A stretch of 37,467 bases of DNA from JAVBUZ01 sp031554725. GTDB lineage: Bacteria; Bacillota; Clostridia; Lachnospirales; Lachnospiraceae. The stretch lies in the NCBI GenBank assembly GCA_031554725.1, contig JAVBUZ010000023.1, positions 1-37,467 of the forward strand, read 5' to 3'. Below, piece by piece: positions 8,136 to 15,833 of the stretch. A program made the translations under genes and the position numbers. Under the pieces are notes generated by a model. The model saw only the letters and a list, made by a program, of their open reading frames with translations. It was not told the DNA's origin and searched no databases. How positions within the stretch are numbered: the stretch's first letter is position 1; each line of letters begins with the position of its first letter.

Positions 8136-10385
8136 TTAATCGGGTTTCTTTATCTGACTAAGCTGTTTATTTACCATAACCACCATCTCTACTGGTAGTT
8201 CTCCTGCTTGTTTCATTAAGCCTTCTACAGTCATACGATTCATCATCTGCTGTATCTGGTCTGTGATTACTACATCCTTTGCCATATCTCCCGAGTAGGT
8301 ATTCATCTGTAGCATCATTTGCTCTATCATCATCTTACCGGCTGGTACCTGTTTAATATCCCCTAAGGTATCCTTTATGGAAAAATATCCTGGCTTAATT
8401 TCTAGCTCTGGCTCATCAAACCAATTTTTTACAGGTTCGCCTTTTAGGTAATAGCTTGCATCCGGCCTATCTACTTTACAAATGGTAATCTTGTCATAAA
8501 GTGCACCTTCCCCTCCGCGTACCTCCAGCACATGTTCTTTTTCTATTGGCACCTTGAAGGTAAATACATGACTTCCTTCCTGCTCATCAAATAATTCTCC
8601 ATCTTTATATAATGTAACCTTGGATAGGTTGCTATAGACCTTTACCTTTGTTACCTCTTCTGTACGATTCTTATATCTGCTGCCACAAAGGTGTACAAAG
8701 GCTTCTTCACTCCACCACGCTTTATATAGATAGAAGGCGTCCTTTTTTACCTGACGGTCAAAGCTTACTAGTCCTTTATGATTTATGCCTGGCTCATTGG
8801 CATCTTCTCTTGCATCTGCTGCAAATTCAAACATATTCCACACATAGGTGGACCATAAATAAGGACGCTTGTCAAACATTTCCAGCATATGTTCATGGTA
8901 GACACATTGATAGGTTTCGGAAAAATCCCCTTTTTCAGGCTTTGTAGACTGTAGCTTACTTAAGGCATCTGCTCCATATTCAGACAGTCCAATTATTTTC
9001 TCTGGATATTTCTGGTGAAACTCATCAAAGAAGGCATCGTTGTCTACTAGCTCTCCCACATACCATCCATAATATAGGTTGTACGACATAATATCTGCAA
9101 TGTCCACCATCGGGCTATCTGTTTCTAACATAAATAGATGAGCCATGGCTGTTACTCTGGTAGGGTCCATTCTATGAGCCAAATCATTCAGCAAATGATG
9201 ATTCTCTAGCATATCCTCTGTAACACCATTTAGGGTAATCTCGTTGGATAGTGCCCAGCAAATAATGGATGGATGATTGTAGTTCTGGGCAATAAGCTCT
9301 GTCATCTGAGATAGAGTGTTTTCTCTTCCACTCGGCATATGTAGCGTAATGTAAGGAATTTCTGCCCAAACCACAATACCCTTTTCATCGCACAAGTCGT
9401 AAAAATACTGATCATGCTGATAATGTGCCAGTCTAATAGAGTTTGCTCCCATCTCAAGAATGATGTCCATATCTTCCTTGTGCATATCCTTTGTTAAGGC
9501 ATTTCCCACGTCCTTTCGATCCTGATGGCGAGATACCCCATGTAATGGATAGCTCTCTCCATTTAAGAAAAATCCCTTTTCAGAATCAAAAGAATAGGTT
9601 CTGCAGCCAAAGCTTGTGCTAATCTCATCTAGCACTTGATCCTCTGTCTCATCAACTAGCTGTGCGGTAGCTTCATATAAGAAGGGATCTTTTACACCAT
9701 TCCAAAGGTGTACCTGCTCTAATTCAAACACTGTTTCATAGACGTTGGTGTTCGTATTCGTGCTTTGCGCCTTAGTCGCCACAGCTTCTCCTACTACCGC
9801 CCCGCTCTCTCGTTCTTTTACTGTTATCCGAACCCCATCGCATTCTCCTGCAACATAGGCTATCACGGTAATCTTTGCTGTAGCTTCCATCATCTCTGTT
9901 GTTACCTGTATTCCCGGAGCACCATGATAATCTAAATCAAAATGGCTCTTAGGAACCACTAGCAAATATACGTCTCGGTAAATGCCACCATAAAAGGTAA
10001 AATCAGCTCTCTGTGGATATACTCTATCATTGGCGCTATTGTCTACCCTTACTTCTAATAAATTGTTTTCTTCTTTTAGCTGTTCTGTAATGTCTGCGCG
10101 GAAAGTAGAATAGCCACCCTCATGATTGCGTACCACCACCCCATTTACCTTTACCTGGGCAGATGCATTCACTCCACAAAACTCAAGGTAGACTCTATCC
10201 TGTGCACCTCTTACTATCTCCTGTAACGTAATTTCTCTTTGGTAAGTACAGCTTCCACGATAATAATCGTTTCCACCGTCCTGGCCGTCTATGTTATTCC
10301 ATGTATGAGGAAGGGAAATTTTTACAGGTGCTTCCTCTTTTTTGATAAAATTCCAATTATCATTTATGCAAATACAATGTCTCAT
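8136..10385 (-). CDS. Glycoside hydrolase family 2, probable beta-galactosidase, with methionine-rich C-terminal tail
   Basis: A 749-residue retaining GH2 enzyme: N-terminal jelly-roll sugar-binding domain (about 1-145), Ig-like domain (about 150-265) and TIM barrel (about 266-565). The acid/base is E382 in ALSNEI, and the nucleophile is E469 in GLSEYGADA. The motif GINHKGLVSFDRQVKKDAFY (533-552) is typical of small bacterial GH2 beta-galactosidases; a beta-glucosidase or beta-glucuronidase is possible. After an Ig-like piece ending near 640 comes a roughly 110-residue tail. Its last 69 residues contain about 12 methionines (MMIEQMM, QQMMNRM) and look helical; I do not recognise this tail. 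No signal peptide. ATG with GGAGG eight bases upstream; first gene of the operon, divergent from the araC-type gene. Confidence 0.88.
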   Translation of the reverse strand: MRHCICINDNWNFIKKEEAPVKISLPHTWNNIDGQDGGNDYYRGSCTYQREITLQEIVRGAQDRVYLEFCGVNASAQVKVNGVVVRNHEGGYSTFRADITEQLKEENNLLEVRVDNSANDRVYPQRADFTFYGGIYRDVYLLVVPKSHFDLDYHGAPGIQVTTEMMEATAKITVIAYVAGECDGVRITVKERESGAVVGEAVATKAQSTNTNTNVYETVFELEQVHLWNGVKDPFLYEATAQLVDETEDQVLDEISTSFGCRTYSFDSEKGFFLNGESYPLHGVSRHQDRKDVGNALTKDMHKEDMDIILEMGANSIRLAHYQHDQYFYDLCDEKGIVVWAEIPYITLHMPSGRENTLSQMTELIAQNYNHPSIICWALSNEITLNGVTEDMLENHHLLNDLAHRMDPTRVTAMAHLFMLETDSPMVDIADIMSYNLYYGWYVGELVDNDAFFDEFHQKYPEKIIGLSEYGADALSKLQSTKPEKGDFSETYQCVYHEHMLEMFDKRPYLWSTYVWNMFEFAADAREDANEPGINHKGLVSFDRQVKKDAFYLYKAWWSEEAFVHLCGSRYKNRTEEVTKVKVYSNLSKVTLYKDGELFDEQEGSHVFTFKVPIEKEHVLEVRGGEGALYDKITICKVDRPDASYYLKGEPVKNWFDEPELEIKPGYFSIKDTLGDIKQVPAGKMMIEQMMLQMNTYSGDMAKDVVITDQIQQMMNRMTVEGLMKQAGELPVEMVVMVNKQLSQIKKPD

Positions 10386-10419
10386 GTTCTATCCTCCTAC
10401 ATCCTTGCTCTATATGTGT

Positions 10420-10497
10420 AGTATATCTTTATAGAAAGGACTTGTATTTCGTTTTTCAAAGTATTATTATAAAAACAAAAGAACTTCGTTTTTTTCA
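10420..10497 (-). promoter_or_regulatory. Candidate AraC-type operator direct repeats and promoter of the glycoside operon
   Basis: The minus strand carries TGAAAAACGAA (10458 to 10448) and TGAAAAAAACGAA (10497 to 10485), direct repeats 37-39 bp apart. A -10-like TATACT (10425 to 10420) has no recognisable -35; the proximal repeat ends at the place where the -35 would be. This is the arrangement of AraC/XylS class II activator sites. A second possible -10, TATAAT (10471 to 10466), lies between the repeats. The rest of the 188-base divergent region is AT-rich without other structure. Confidence 0.45.
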
Positions 10498-10573
10498 TCA
10501 ATAAATACAATTTTAATCTTCTATTTTTGTGTAGTTTTACCATGATTTTATTTTTATTCTCTGGAGGTCATCT

Positions 10574-11785
10574 ATGAAACGCCCTATACTTAGCGAGCTT
10601 TTAGCCTTACAATGTAAAATTTTCCATATTCCCTTTTATCTATACCAAGGAACACAACGTCTAGAAGAATATGAACCCTCTCCCTCGCCCGGTGATATGA
10701 TTTCCCCTTGGCTACCATACCTGATGTCTAGTTCAGATTCGCCTAACTACTTGCTAACCAAGGATTTACTACTCTTCGGGCGAGTTCTAGAGGAATCTTC
10801 TGGATTGCAAATTATTGCGGGGCCTACTCATGTAGGTAAAATTATGGACGTTGCCCTTCGAAATATTGTACTATTTGGTCGTCCTGCCATTGGGGTCGAA
10901 AACATACAAGAGGTCGGCGCATTCTTAAATTCCAGTGCTGGGTTTTCTCTTGAGCAGTTTCTACCCATATTATGCTCTCTTCATGGTTTCCTTAATGAGA
11001 CTTATGTATCTCCCGAAGAGTTAATGGTAAAGGAGACCGGCTACTCCTCCCTTCCCGATATTGGACTAAAGATGATTTCTGCTACTATGGAGCACACCTA
11101 TATGGACTCTATTAGACGAAACAATTTTGACCTGGAAGCAGAGATGATGTTTTATGTTAGCCATGGGATGACCAAGCAATTACAAAACATGCAGATTCCC
11201 CATAGAGATATGGGTACCTTGGCTCCTGAATCCTTACGTCATTATAAAAATGCCACCATTATTCTAAACACTCTCTGTCAGCGCGCCGCTATCATGGGCG
11301 GCCTTGATCCAGAGCTGAGCTATCAGCTAGGAGAAATCTATATCCAAAGGATTGAAGCTTGTAAGGATATGGACGCACTTCTCCGCATTAATGTTAATAA
11401 TGAGCTTACCATGGACTATTGTGAACGAGTTGCTCGACTTCATCATCCTAAGACAAATCATCCTAAGATAAACGAAGCAATGCACTATGTGCGAGAAAAT
11501 TATCAGAAACGGCTAACCGTGAGCGAAGTTGCTACCAAGGTAGGGCTTTCTAAAGAATACCTGTCTGTGAAGTTTCATGAAGTAACTGGCATGACCCTGC
11601 CTGAATATATTAATGAACAGAAGATTACGGAGGCCAAGCAGCTATTGCACTTTACCGATATGACACTGTCAGAAATTGCAGAATATTTATCTTTTTCCTC
11701 TCAAAGCTACTTTCAAACTGTTTTCAAAAAAATAACAGACGATACCCCTATGGAATATCGCCTGAAAAATAAAATATCTAGTTAA
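10574..11785 (+). CDS. AraC-family transcriptional regulator of the glycoside operon
   Basis: A 403-residue regulator. The C-terminal 100 residues form the double helix-turn-helix of the AraC/XylS family: LTVSEVATKVGLSKEYLSVKFHEVTG, then MTLSEIAEYLSFSSQSYFQTVFKK. The N-terminal 290 residues do not show the short cupin fold of classical AraC and look like the larger sensory region of clostridial AraC-type regulators; the ligand is unknown. The start has GGAGGT six bases upstream. It diverges from the GH2 gene across 188 bases and probably activates that operon on sensing the glycoside or a breakdown product. A tandem 15-bp duplication (11444-11473) gives a repeated HPKTN/HPKIN in the linker before the DNA-binding domain. 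Its stop overlaps the convergent metQ stop by eight bases. Confidence 0.88.
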   Translation: MKRPILSELLALQCKIFHIPFYLYQGTQRLEEYEPSPSPGDMISPWLPYLMSSSDSPNYLLTKDLLLFGRVLEESSGLQIIAGPTHVGKIMDVALRNIVLFGRPAIGVENIQEVGAFLNSSAGFSLEQFLPILCSLHGFLNETYVSPEELMVKETGYSSLPDIGLKMISATMEHTYMDSIRRNNFDLEAEMMFYVSHGMTKQLQNMQIPHRDMGTLAPESLRHYKNATIILNTLCQRAAIMGGLDPELSYQLGEIYIQRIEACKDMDALLRINVNNELTMDYCERVARLHHPKTNHPKINEAMHYVRENYQKRLTVSEVATKVGLSKEYLSVKFHEVTGMTLPEYINEQKITEAKQLLHFTDMTLSEIAEYLSFSSQSYFQTVFKKITDDTPMEYRLKNKISS

Positions 11786-12599
11786 ATGGCACTACCGAGC
11801 CTTGGTATGTATCATTGATAAACTGTGTTACTGCATCTGATTTTAGTACATCAACAAGTGCCTTCACATCCTTATGTGCTTCTGCGCCTTCTCTTACAAC
11901 TACAATATTTACGTAGGTTTTTGCTGCTACAGAGTCCGCCGCTTCATAAGCTAGTGCGTCATCCTGTGCGTTTAGGCCTGCTTCCATTGCGTAGTTACCA
12001 TTTAGGATACCAAAGGAAACATCCTGTAGGGTTCTAGCAATCTGCGCTGCTTCTAGCTCTACAATTTTTACATTATATGGGTTTTCTGCGATGTCATTTA
12101 CAGTTGCTGTCATTCCTGCGTTATCCGCTAATTTAATTATTCCATTTGCTTCTAATAAAAGAAGTGCTCTTGCTTCGTTTGTTGTATCATTTGGTACTGC
12201 AATAGTTGCGCCCTCTGAAATATTTGCAAAATCACTTTCTGTTCCTGCATATACCCCAAGTGGTTCGTAGTGAATACCAGCAATGCTAACTAGGTGTGTT
12301 TTTCTTTCTGCATTAAAGCTATCTAAGTATGGGCTATGCTGGAAGTAATTGCAGTCAAAATCTCCTGCTTCTACTACTTCATTTGGCTGTACATAATCAT
12401 CAAAAACTGTGATTTGTAAATCATAGCCTTGCTCTGCTAGAATTGGTTTTACAAACTCTAAGATTTCTGCGTGTGGCACCGCTGTTGCTGCCACTTTGAT
12501 GATATTATCATCTGGCGCCACCTTGCTTTTTCCACATCCAACTAAAGACGCTGCCACTAGTGCTAATACACTTACTAATACTAATACTTTCTTTTTCAT
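11778..12599 (-). CDS. metQ: MetQ/NlpA-family methionine-binding lipoprotein
   Basis: A 273-residue substrate-binding lipoprotein of the MetNIQ methionine ABC importer. It begins with a basic n-region and a hydrophobic stretch ending in the lipobox LVGC (residues 20-23), after which the cysteine is lipidated and holds the protein on the outer face of the membrane. The mature part has the NlpA-family sequences HAEILEFVKP and YFQHSPYLDSFN. The ATG at 12599 is chosen because AGGAGA sits 7 bases before it; an in-frame ATG 15 bases upstream overlaps that site. It is separated from metI by 149 bases with their own promoter candidate. L- or D-methionine is the usual ligand; cysteine or another sulfur amino acid is possible. 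Confidence 0.9.
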   Translation of the reverse strand: MKKKVLVLVSVLALVAASLVGCGKSKVAPDDNIIKVAATAVPHAEILEFVKPILAEQGYDLQITVFDDYVQPNEVVEAGDFDCNYFQHSPYLDSFNAERKTHLVSIAGIHYEPLGVYAGTESDFANISEGATIAVPNDTTNEARALLLLEANGIIKLADNAGMTATVNDIAENPYNVKIVELEAAQIARTLQDVSFGILNGNYAMEAGLNAQDDALAYEAADSVAAKTYVNIVVVREGAEAHKDVKALVDVLKSDAVTQFINDTYQGSVVPFN

Positions 12600-12637
12600 A
12601 ACTTCTCTCCTCATTTCTAACTTATTTATGTAATTTC

Positions 12638-12733
12638 AAAACTTATCATTATTATATATTTCATTCACTTTTCTGCAAAATCTTTCTTTGTCATGGAAAT
12701 GCTGAATGAAATATTTATATCATAATAAGTTTT
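12638..12733 (-). promoter_or_regulatory. Long imperfect inverted repeat with embedded metQ promoter
   Basis: Arms 12638-12668 and 12703-12733 share AAAACTTAT and ATATTTCATTCA as exact inverse complements, with an AT-rich imperfect middle and a 34-base loop. On the minus strand TTGCAG (12678 to 12673) and TATAAT (12656 to 12651) are 16 bases apart, so a promoter for metQ overlaps one arm. It may be an operator pair, an mRNA-stabilising stem between metI and metQ, or the remains of a small element. There is no U tract, so a simple terminator is unlikely. Confidence 0.55.
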
Positions 12734-12748
12734 GCAATTGCCCATACA

Positions 12749-13414
12749 TTATTTTGTGATTCTCTTATCGAGCTTCTTCGATAACCTTGTTCCTATCATC
12801 TGTAGCATTTGAACCATTAAAATAAGTAATACTACAGTGACAATCATAATATCTGTTTGATAGCGATAATAGCCATATTGGATTGCTATACTTCCTAGTC
12901 CGCCACCGCCTACCGCACCAGCCATTGCCGAGTAGCCAAGAATTGTTCCCATAGCTATGGTTGCATTTACAAGTAAGGATGTTCTTGCTTCTACTAGTAA
13001 AACCTTCCAGACAATGGTAAAAATATCTGCACCCATACTTTGTGCCGCTTCTACTACCCCAGGGTCTACCTCTAATAAGGAGGACTCAACCATTCTTGCA
13101 ATAAATGGGGCTGCCGCTACGGTAAGAGGAACAATTGTTGCTGCCACACCGTAGGATTTTCCGACCAAGAGTCTGGTAAGCGGAATAATCAGAACCAGCA
13201 AAATCAAAAACGGAATACTTCTAATTATGTTAACCAAAATATCCAATATCTTGTAAAGAATCTTATTAGGCTTTAATCCATCAGGCGCCGTCACCACTAG
13301 CGCAATTCCCATCGGTAGTCCGAGCACATAAGCAAAGAAGGTGGCTACCAGAGTAATAAATAGAGTAACTAAGGTTCCCTCTAACAACATAAAAATTACT
13401 GCACTACTCCACAT
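12749..13414 (-). CDS. metI: MetI methionine ABC transporter permease
   Basis: A 221-residue inner-membrane permease with about five membrane segments. The ABC-permease EAA loop (EAAQSMGADIFTIVWKVLL) contacts the MetN ATPase. The length is typical of MetI. The ATG at 13414 follows GAGGAGG with nine bases of spacing; a TTG nine bases upstream in frame abuts that site and is not credible as the start. It overlaps the 3' end of metN by 11 bases, so the two are translationally coupled. It forms the membrane channel of MetNIQ with MetN and the lipoprotein MetQ. Confidence 0.92.
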   Translation of the reverse strand: MWSSAVIFMLLEGTLVTLFITLVATFFAYVLGLPMGIALVVTAPDGLKPNKILYKILDILVNIIRSIPFLILLVLIIPLTRLLVGKSYGVAATIVPLTVAAAPFIARMVESSLLEVDPGVVEAAQSMGADIFTIVWKVLLVEARTSLLVNATIAMGTILGYSAMAGAVGGGGLGSIAIQYGYYRYQTDIMIVTVVLLILMVQMLQMIGTRLSKKLDKRITK

Positions 13415-14414
13415 ATCCCTCAACCTCCTCTACTGTAAGTTTTCTTTCGATTAAGTATGTAATCATCTTTTCCGCTATTTGTTCATCGCTAGGTAACTGT
13501 AAAATCATATGTCCATGTGCAATTCCACCAATATCCTCTGTATCTGCCTTCAAGATATTTACAGGACAGTTGCACTCTAATACCATATTGGCGATGACTG
13601 GTTCAAAGGATGAGTTTTCGGTAAAAACAATACGAATGCAACGTTTACCTTCTGAAATCTTACAAGAAGAATTCATTTGAAAAAATAGCTTTTTGCCCGC
13701 TTGAGACTTAGGATTCGCAAAAATCTCTTCTACTTTTCCCGCTTCTGCTAAGGTTCCTGCATCTAAAATTGCCACATGGCTACATATTTCTTGAACCACA
13801 GCCATTTCATGAGTAATGATGACTATCGTAATTCCATATTTTTCGTTGATTTCTTTTAGAAGCTCTAAAATTGCCCTAGTTGTTGTGGGATCAAGTGCAC
13901 TTGTTGCCTCATCACAAAGTAAGATTTTAGGATTGTTAGCAAGAGCCCTAGCAATTGCTACTCTTTGTTTTTGTCCACCTGATAGCTGCGCAGGATATGC
14001 ATCAGCCTTATCCGCCAAGCCTACTATTTCTAGAAGCTCTAAGCCACGTTTTCTTGCTACTTGTTTTTTTATTCCTAAAATTTCCATAGAGAAACATACA
14101 TTATCTAAAACAGATCTTTGCATTAGAAGATTAAAATGCTGAAAAATCATAGCAATTTGTGTTCTTGTTGTTCGAAGCTCTTTGTCCGTCATTTCAGACA
14201 AATCCTTTCCTTCTACAAATACACTTCCCTGCGTTGGCTTTTCTAAGTAATTAAGACATCGAACCAAGGTGCTCTTGCCGGCACCACTCATGCCAATAAT
14301 TCCATATATTTCGCCCTTGTGTATTTCTAGGTTAATATCTCGCAGAGCCTCTACTCTATTTTCTTTTCCTATAAATACCTTGGACAATTGTTTTATTTGA
14401 ATGATATTCTCCAT
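13404..14414 (-). CDS. metN: MetN methionine ABC transporter ATP-binding protein
   Basis: A 336-residue ATPase. Walker A is GMSGAGKST (41-49), the signature is LSGGQ (144-148) and Walker B is ILLCDEA (164-170). The last 75 residues form the NIL domain, which in characterised MetN proteins binds methionine and inhibits transport when the amino acid is abundant inside the cell. The start has AAGGAG eight bases upstream and lies 12 bases after cysK. Placement between cysK and metI behind a methionine T-box supports a methionine (or related sulfur amino acid) importer. Confidence 0.94.
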   Translation of the reverse strand: MENIIQIKQLSKVFIGKENRVEALRDINLEIHKGEIYGIIGMSGAGKSTLVRCLNYLEKPTQGSVFVEGKDLSEMTDKELRTTRTQIAMIFQHFNLLMQRSVLDNVCFSMEILGIKKQVARKRGLELLEIVGLADKADAYPAQLSGGQKQRVAIARALANNPKILLCDEATSALDPTTTRAILELLKEINEKYGITIVIITHEMAVVQEICSHVAILDAGTLAEAGKVEEIFANPKSQAGKKLFFQMNSSCKISEGKRCIRIVFTENSSFEPVIANMVLECNCPVNILKADTEDIGGIAHGHMILQLPSDEQIAEKMITYLIERKLTVEEVEGYVE

Positions 14415-14426
14415 GAATGACTCCTT

Positions 14427-15365
14427 TTAATCTTCTGAAAAAAGTGGTGTAGATAAATATCTATCTCCTGAATCTGGTAAAAGTACAACGATTACCTTTC
14501 CCTTATTTTCTTCTCTCTTTGCTACCTTTGTTGCTGCAAATAATGCCGCTCCTGAAGTAATGCCTACTAATATTCCTTCTTTTCGTGCAATTTCTTTTCC
14601 TGTAGCAAAAGCATCTTCATTTGCAACCGTTATTATTTCATCGTAAATCTCTGTATTTAAAACTGCTGGAACAAAGCCCGCGCCAATCCCTTGCAATTTA
14701 TGTGGTCCAGGTTTTCCTCCCGAAAGAACAGGCGAGCCCTCTGGCTCTACCGCAATAATCTTAACATTGGGATTCTTTGACTTTAGGTATTCACCAACTC
14801 CTGTAATCGTTCCGCCAGTACCAACTCCCGCTACAAAAACATCGACATTTCCGTCTGTGTCCTCCCAAATTTCAGGTCCTGTTGTCGCCAAGTGCGTTGC
14901 TGGATTTGCTGGGTTTTCAAATTGGCCTAAGATAACAGCCCCTTCTATTTCTGCTTTCAATTCCTCCGCCTTTTGAATCGCTCCTGTCATGCCCTTGGTT
15001 CCTTCTGTTAATACTAGCTGTGCTCCATAGGCTTTTAAGAGATTTCTTCTTTCAATGCTCATTGTATCTGGTAAAGTAAGTATTGCCTTGTATCCCTTTG
15101 CTGCTGCTACACTAGCAAGACCGATACCGGTATTTCCTGAAGTAGGTTCAATAATAGTTGCTCCGGGTTTTAAAACTCCCGCTTTTTCAGCAGCTTCCAC
15201 CATGTTTAAAGCAATTCTATCTTTTACACTTCCAGCTGGATTCAGATATTCAAGCTTTGCTAAGATTGTAGCATCTGTAACTTCTGCACTAGCCATGTAA
15301 TTTTCAACCTCTAATAGAGGCGTCTTGCCGATTAACTCTGTTGCTTTTTTAATAATTTTTCCCAT
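14427..15365 (-). CDS. cysK: Cysteine synthase (O-acetylserine sulfhydrylase)
   Basis: A 312-residue PLP enzyme that makes cysteine from O-acetylserine and sulfide. The PLP lysine is K48 in AGSVKDR, the substrate loop TSGNTG is at 75-80, and the phosphate-binding GVGTGGTITG is at 180-189, all standard for CysK. The ATG at 15365 is preceded by GGGAGA nine bases upstream; an in-frame ATG 39 bases earlier would add a charged Asn-rich stretch foreign to the family and has a poor ribosome site. First gene of cysK-metN-metI, about 120 bases below a T-box terminator. CysM-like use of other acceptors or a role in homocysteine recycling cannot be excluded. Confidence 0.93.
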   Translation of the reverse strand: MGKIIKKATELIGKTPLLEVENYMASAEVTDATILAKLEYLNPAGSVKDRIALNMVEAAEKAGVLKPGATIIEPTSGNTGIGLASVAAAKGYKAILTLPDTMSIERRNLLKAYGAQLVLTEGTKGMTGAIQKAEELKAEIEGAVILGQFENPANPATHLATTGPEIWEDTDGNVDVFVAGVGTGGTITGVGEYLKSKNPNVKIIAVEPEGSPVLSGGKPGPHKLQGIGAGFVPAVLNTEIYDEIITVANEDAFATGKEIARKEGILVGITSGAALFAATKVAKREENKGKVIVVLLPDSGDRYLSTPLFSED

Positions 15366-15486
15366 GTTTACATTCTCCCTTTTTTTATTATTTTCATTTC
15401 CCACTTACTTTGTATGAATTATATGATTTGAATCATATCTTGTATTCCTCCGAATGTCAAGATTTTTTTATTACAATTTGTTGCAC

Positions 15487-15776
15487 AAAAAAACTCCCAT
15501 CTCCGAAAAATTTCTTTTTCGGGGACGAGAGTATATATACTTCGTGTTACCACCCCTATTTATCTAAGCCTCACGGCTTAAACCTCATCAACTACAGCAA
15601 AAGCTTTTGCGATAGTATATCACTGTAACGGGTGAACCCGTCGTAGCCTAAATAATAAATACTTCGGTACGAAACTCCGAGACCATCTTCAATCACTGTC
15701 TAACTCTCCCCTTCTCAGCTAAATGGGGTTCTCTGTAAAAGCGCAAGCAATTTACTCTTCTCTTCACTGTCTTTTT
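15487..15776 (-). promoter_or_regulatory. T-box leader, predicted methionine-specific, upstream of cysK-metNI
   Basis: The minus strand carries a T-box: a GACAGTGAAGAGAAGAGTA start, a stem I, and the core AGGGGTGGTAACACG, whose UGGU (15552 to 15549) would pair with the tRNA acceptor end. The terminator has arms at about 15494-15510 and 15516-15531 followed by seven U (15493 to 15487). Aligned with the B. subtilis glyQS leader (GAAA-GGC-A-UUCUUGAG), this leader has GAAG-AUG-G-UCUCGGAG, so the specifier is AUG (15686 to 15684). The fourth base of UGGU pairs with discriminator A, which fits tRNA-Met and not tRNA-Cys. Uncharged tRNA-Met would prevent termination and switch on cysK-metNI. The T-box itself is seen; the specificity is inferred. 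Confidence 0.88.
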
Positions 15777-15796
15777 AAATATGTTATCTTTTTTGG

Positions 15797-15825
15797 ATTG
15801 TAGCACTACAAATTTTGTTTGTCAA
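15797..15825 (-). promoter_or_regulatory. Sigma-A promoter of the T-box/cysK operon
   Basis: TTGACA (15825 to 15820) and TACAAT (15802 to 15797) are exactly 17 bases apart on the minus strand, placing the transcript start about 15 bases before the T-box. The promoter begins nine bases after the stop of the upstream GtrII-family gene. Confidence 0.8.
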
Positions 15826-15833
15826 ATATATTT

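Noticed and set aside
12597..12614. Start of metQ 15 bases further upstream
   Set aside because: That ATG sits on the AGGAGA that serves the downstream ATG, and the signal peptide starts properly at the second methionine.
15410..15628. Open frame of 72 codons on the plus strand
   Set aside because: It runs antisense through the T-box leader and owes its existence to the structured RNA sequence.
15684..15776. Reading the T-box as cysteine-specific because cysK is the first gene
   Set aside because: UGC triplets occur only on the 5' side of stem I, and the acceptor-pairing UGGU fits discriminator A, not the U of tRNA-Cys.
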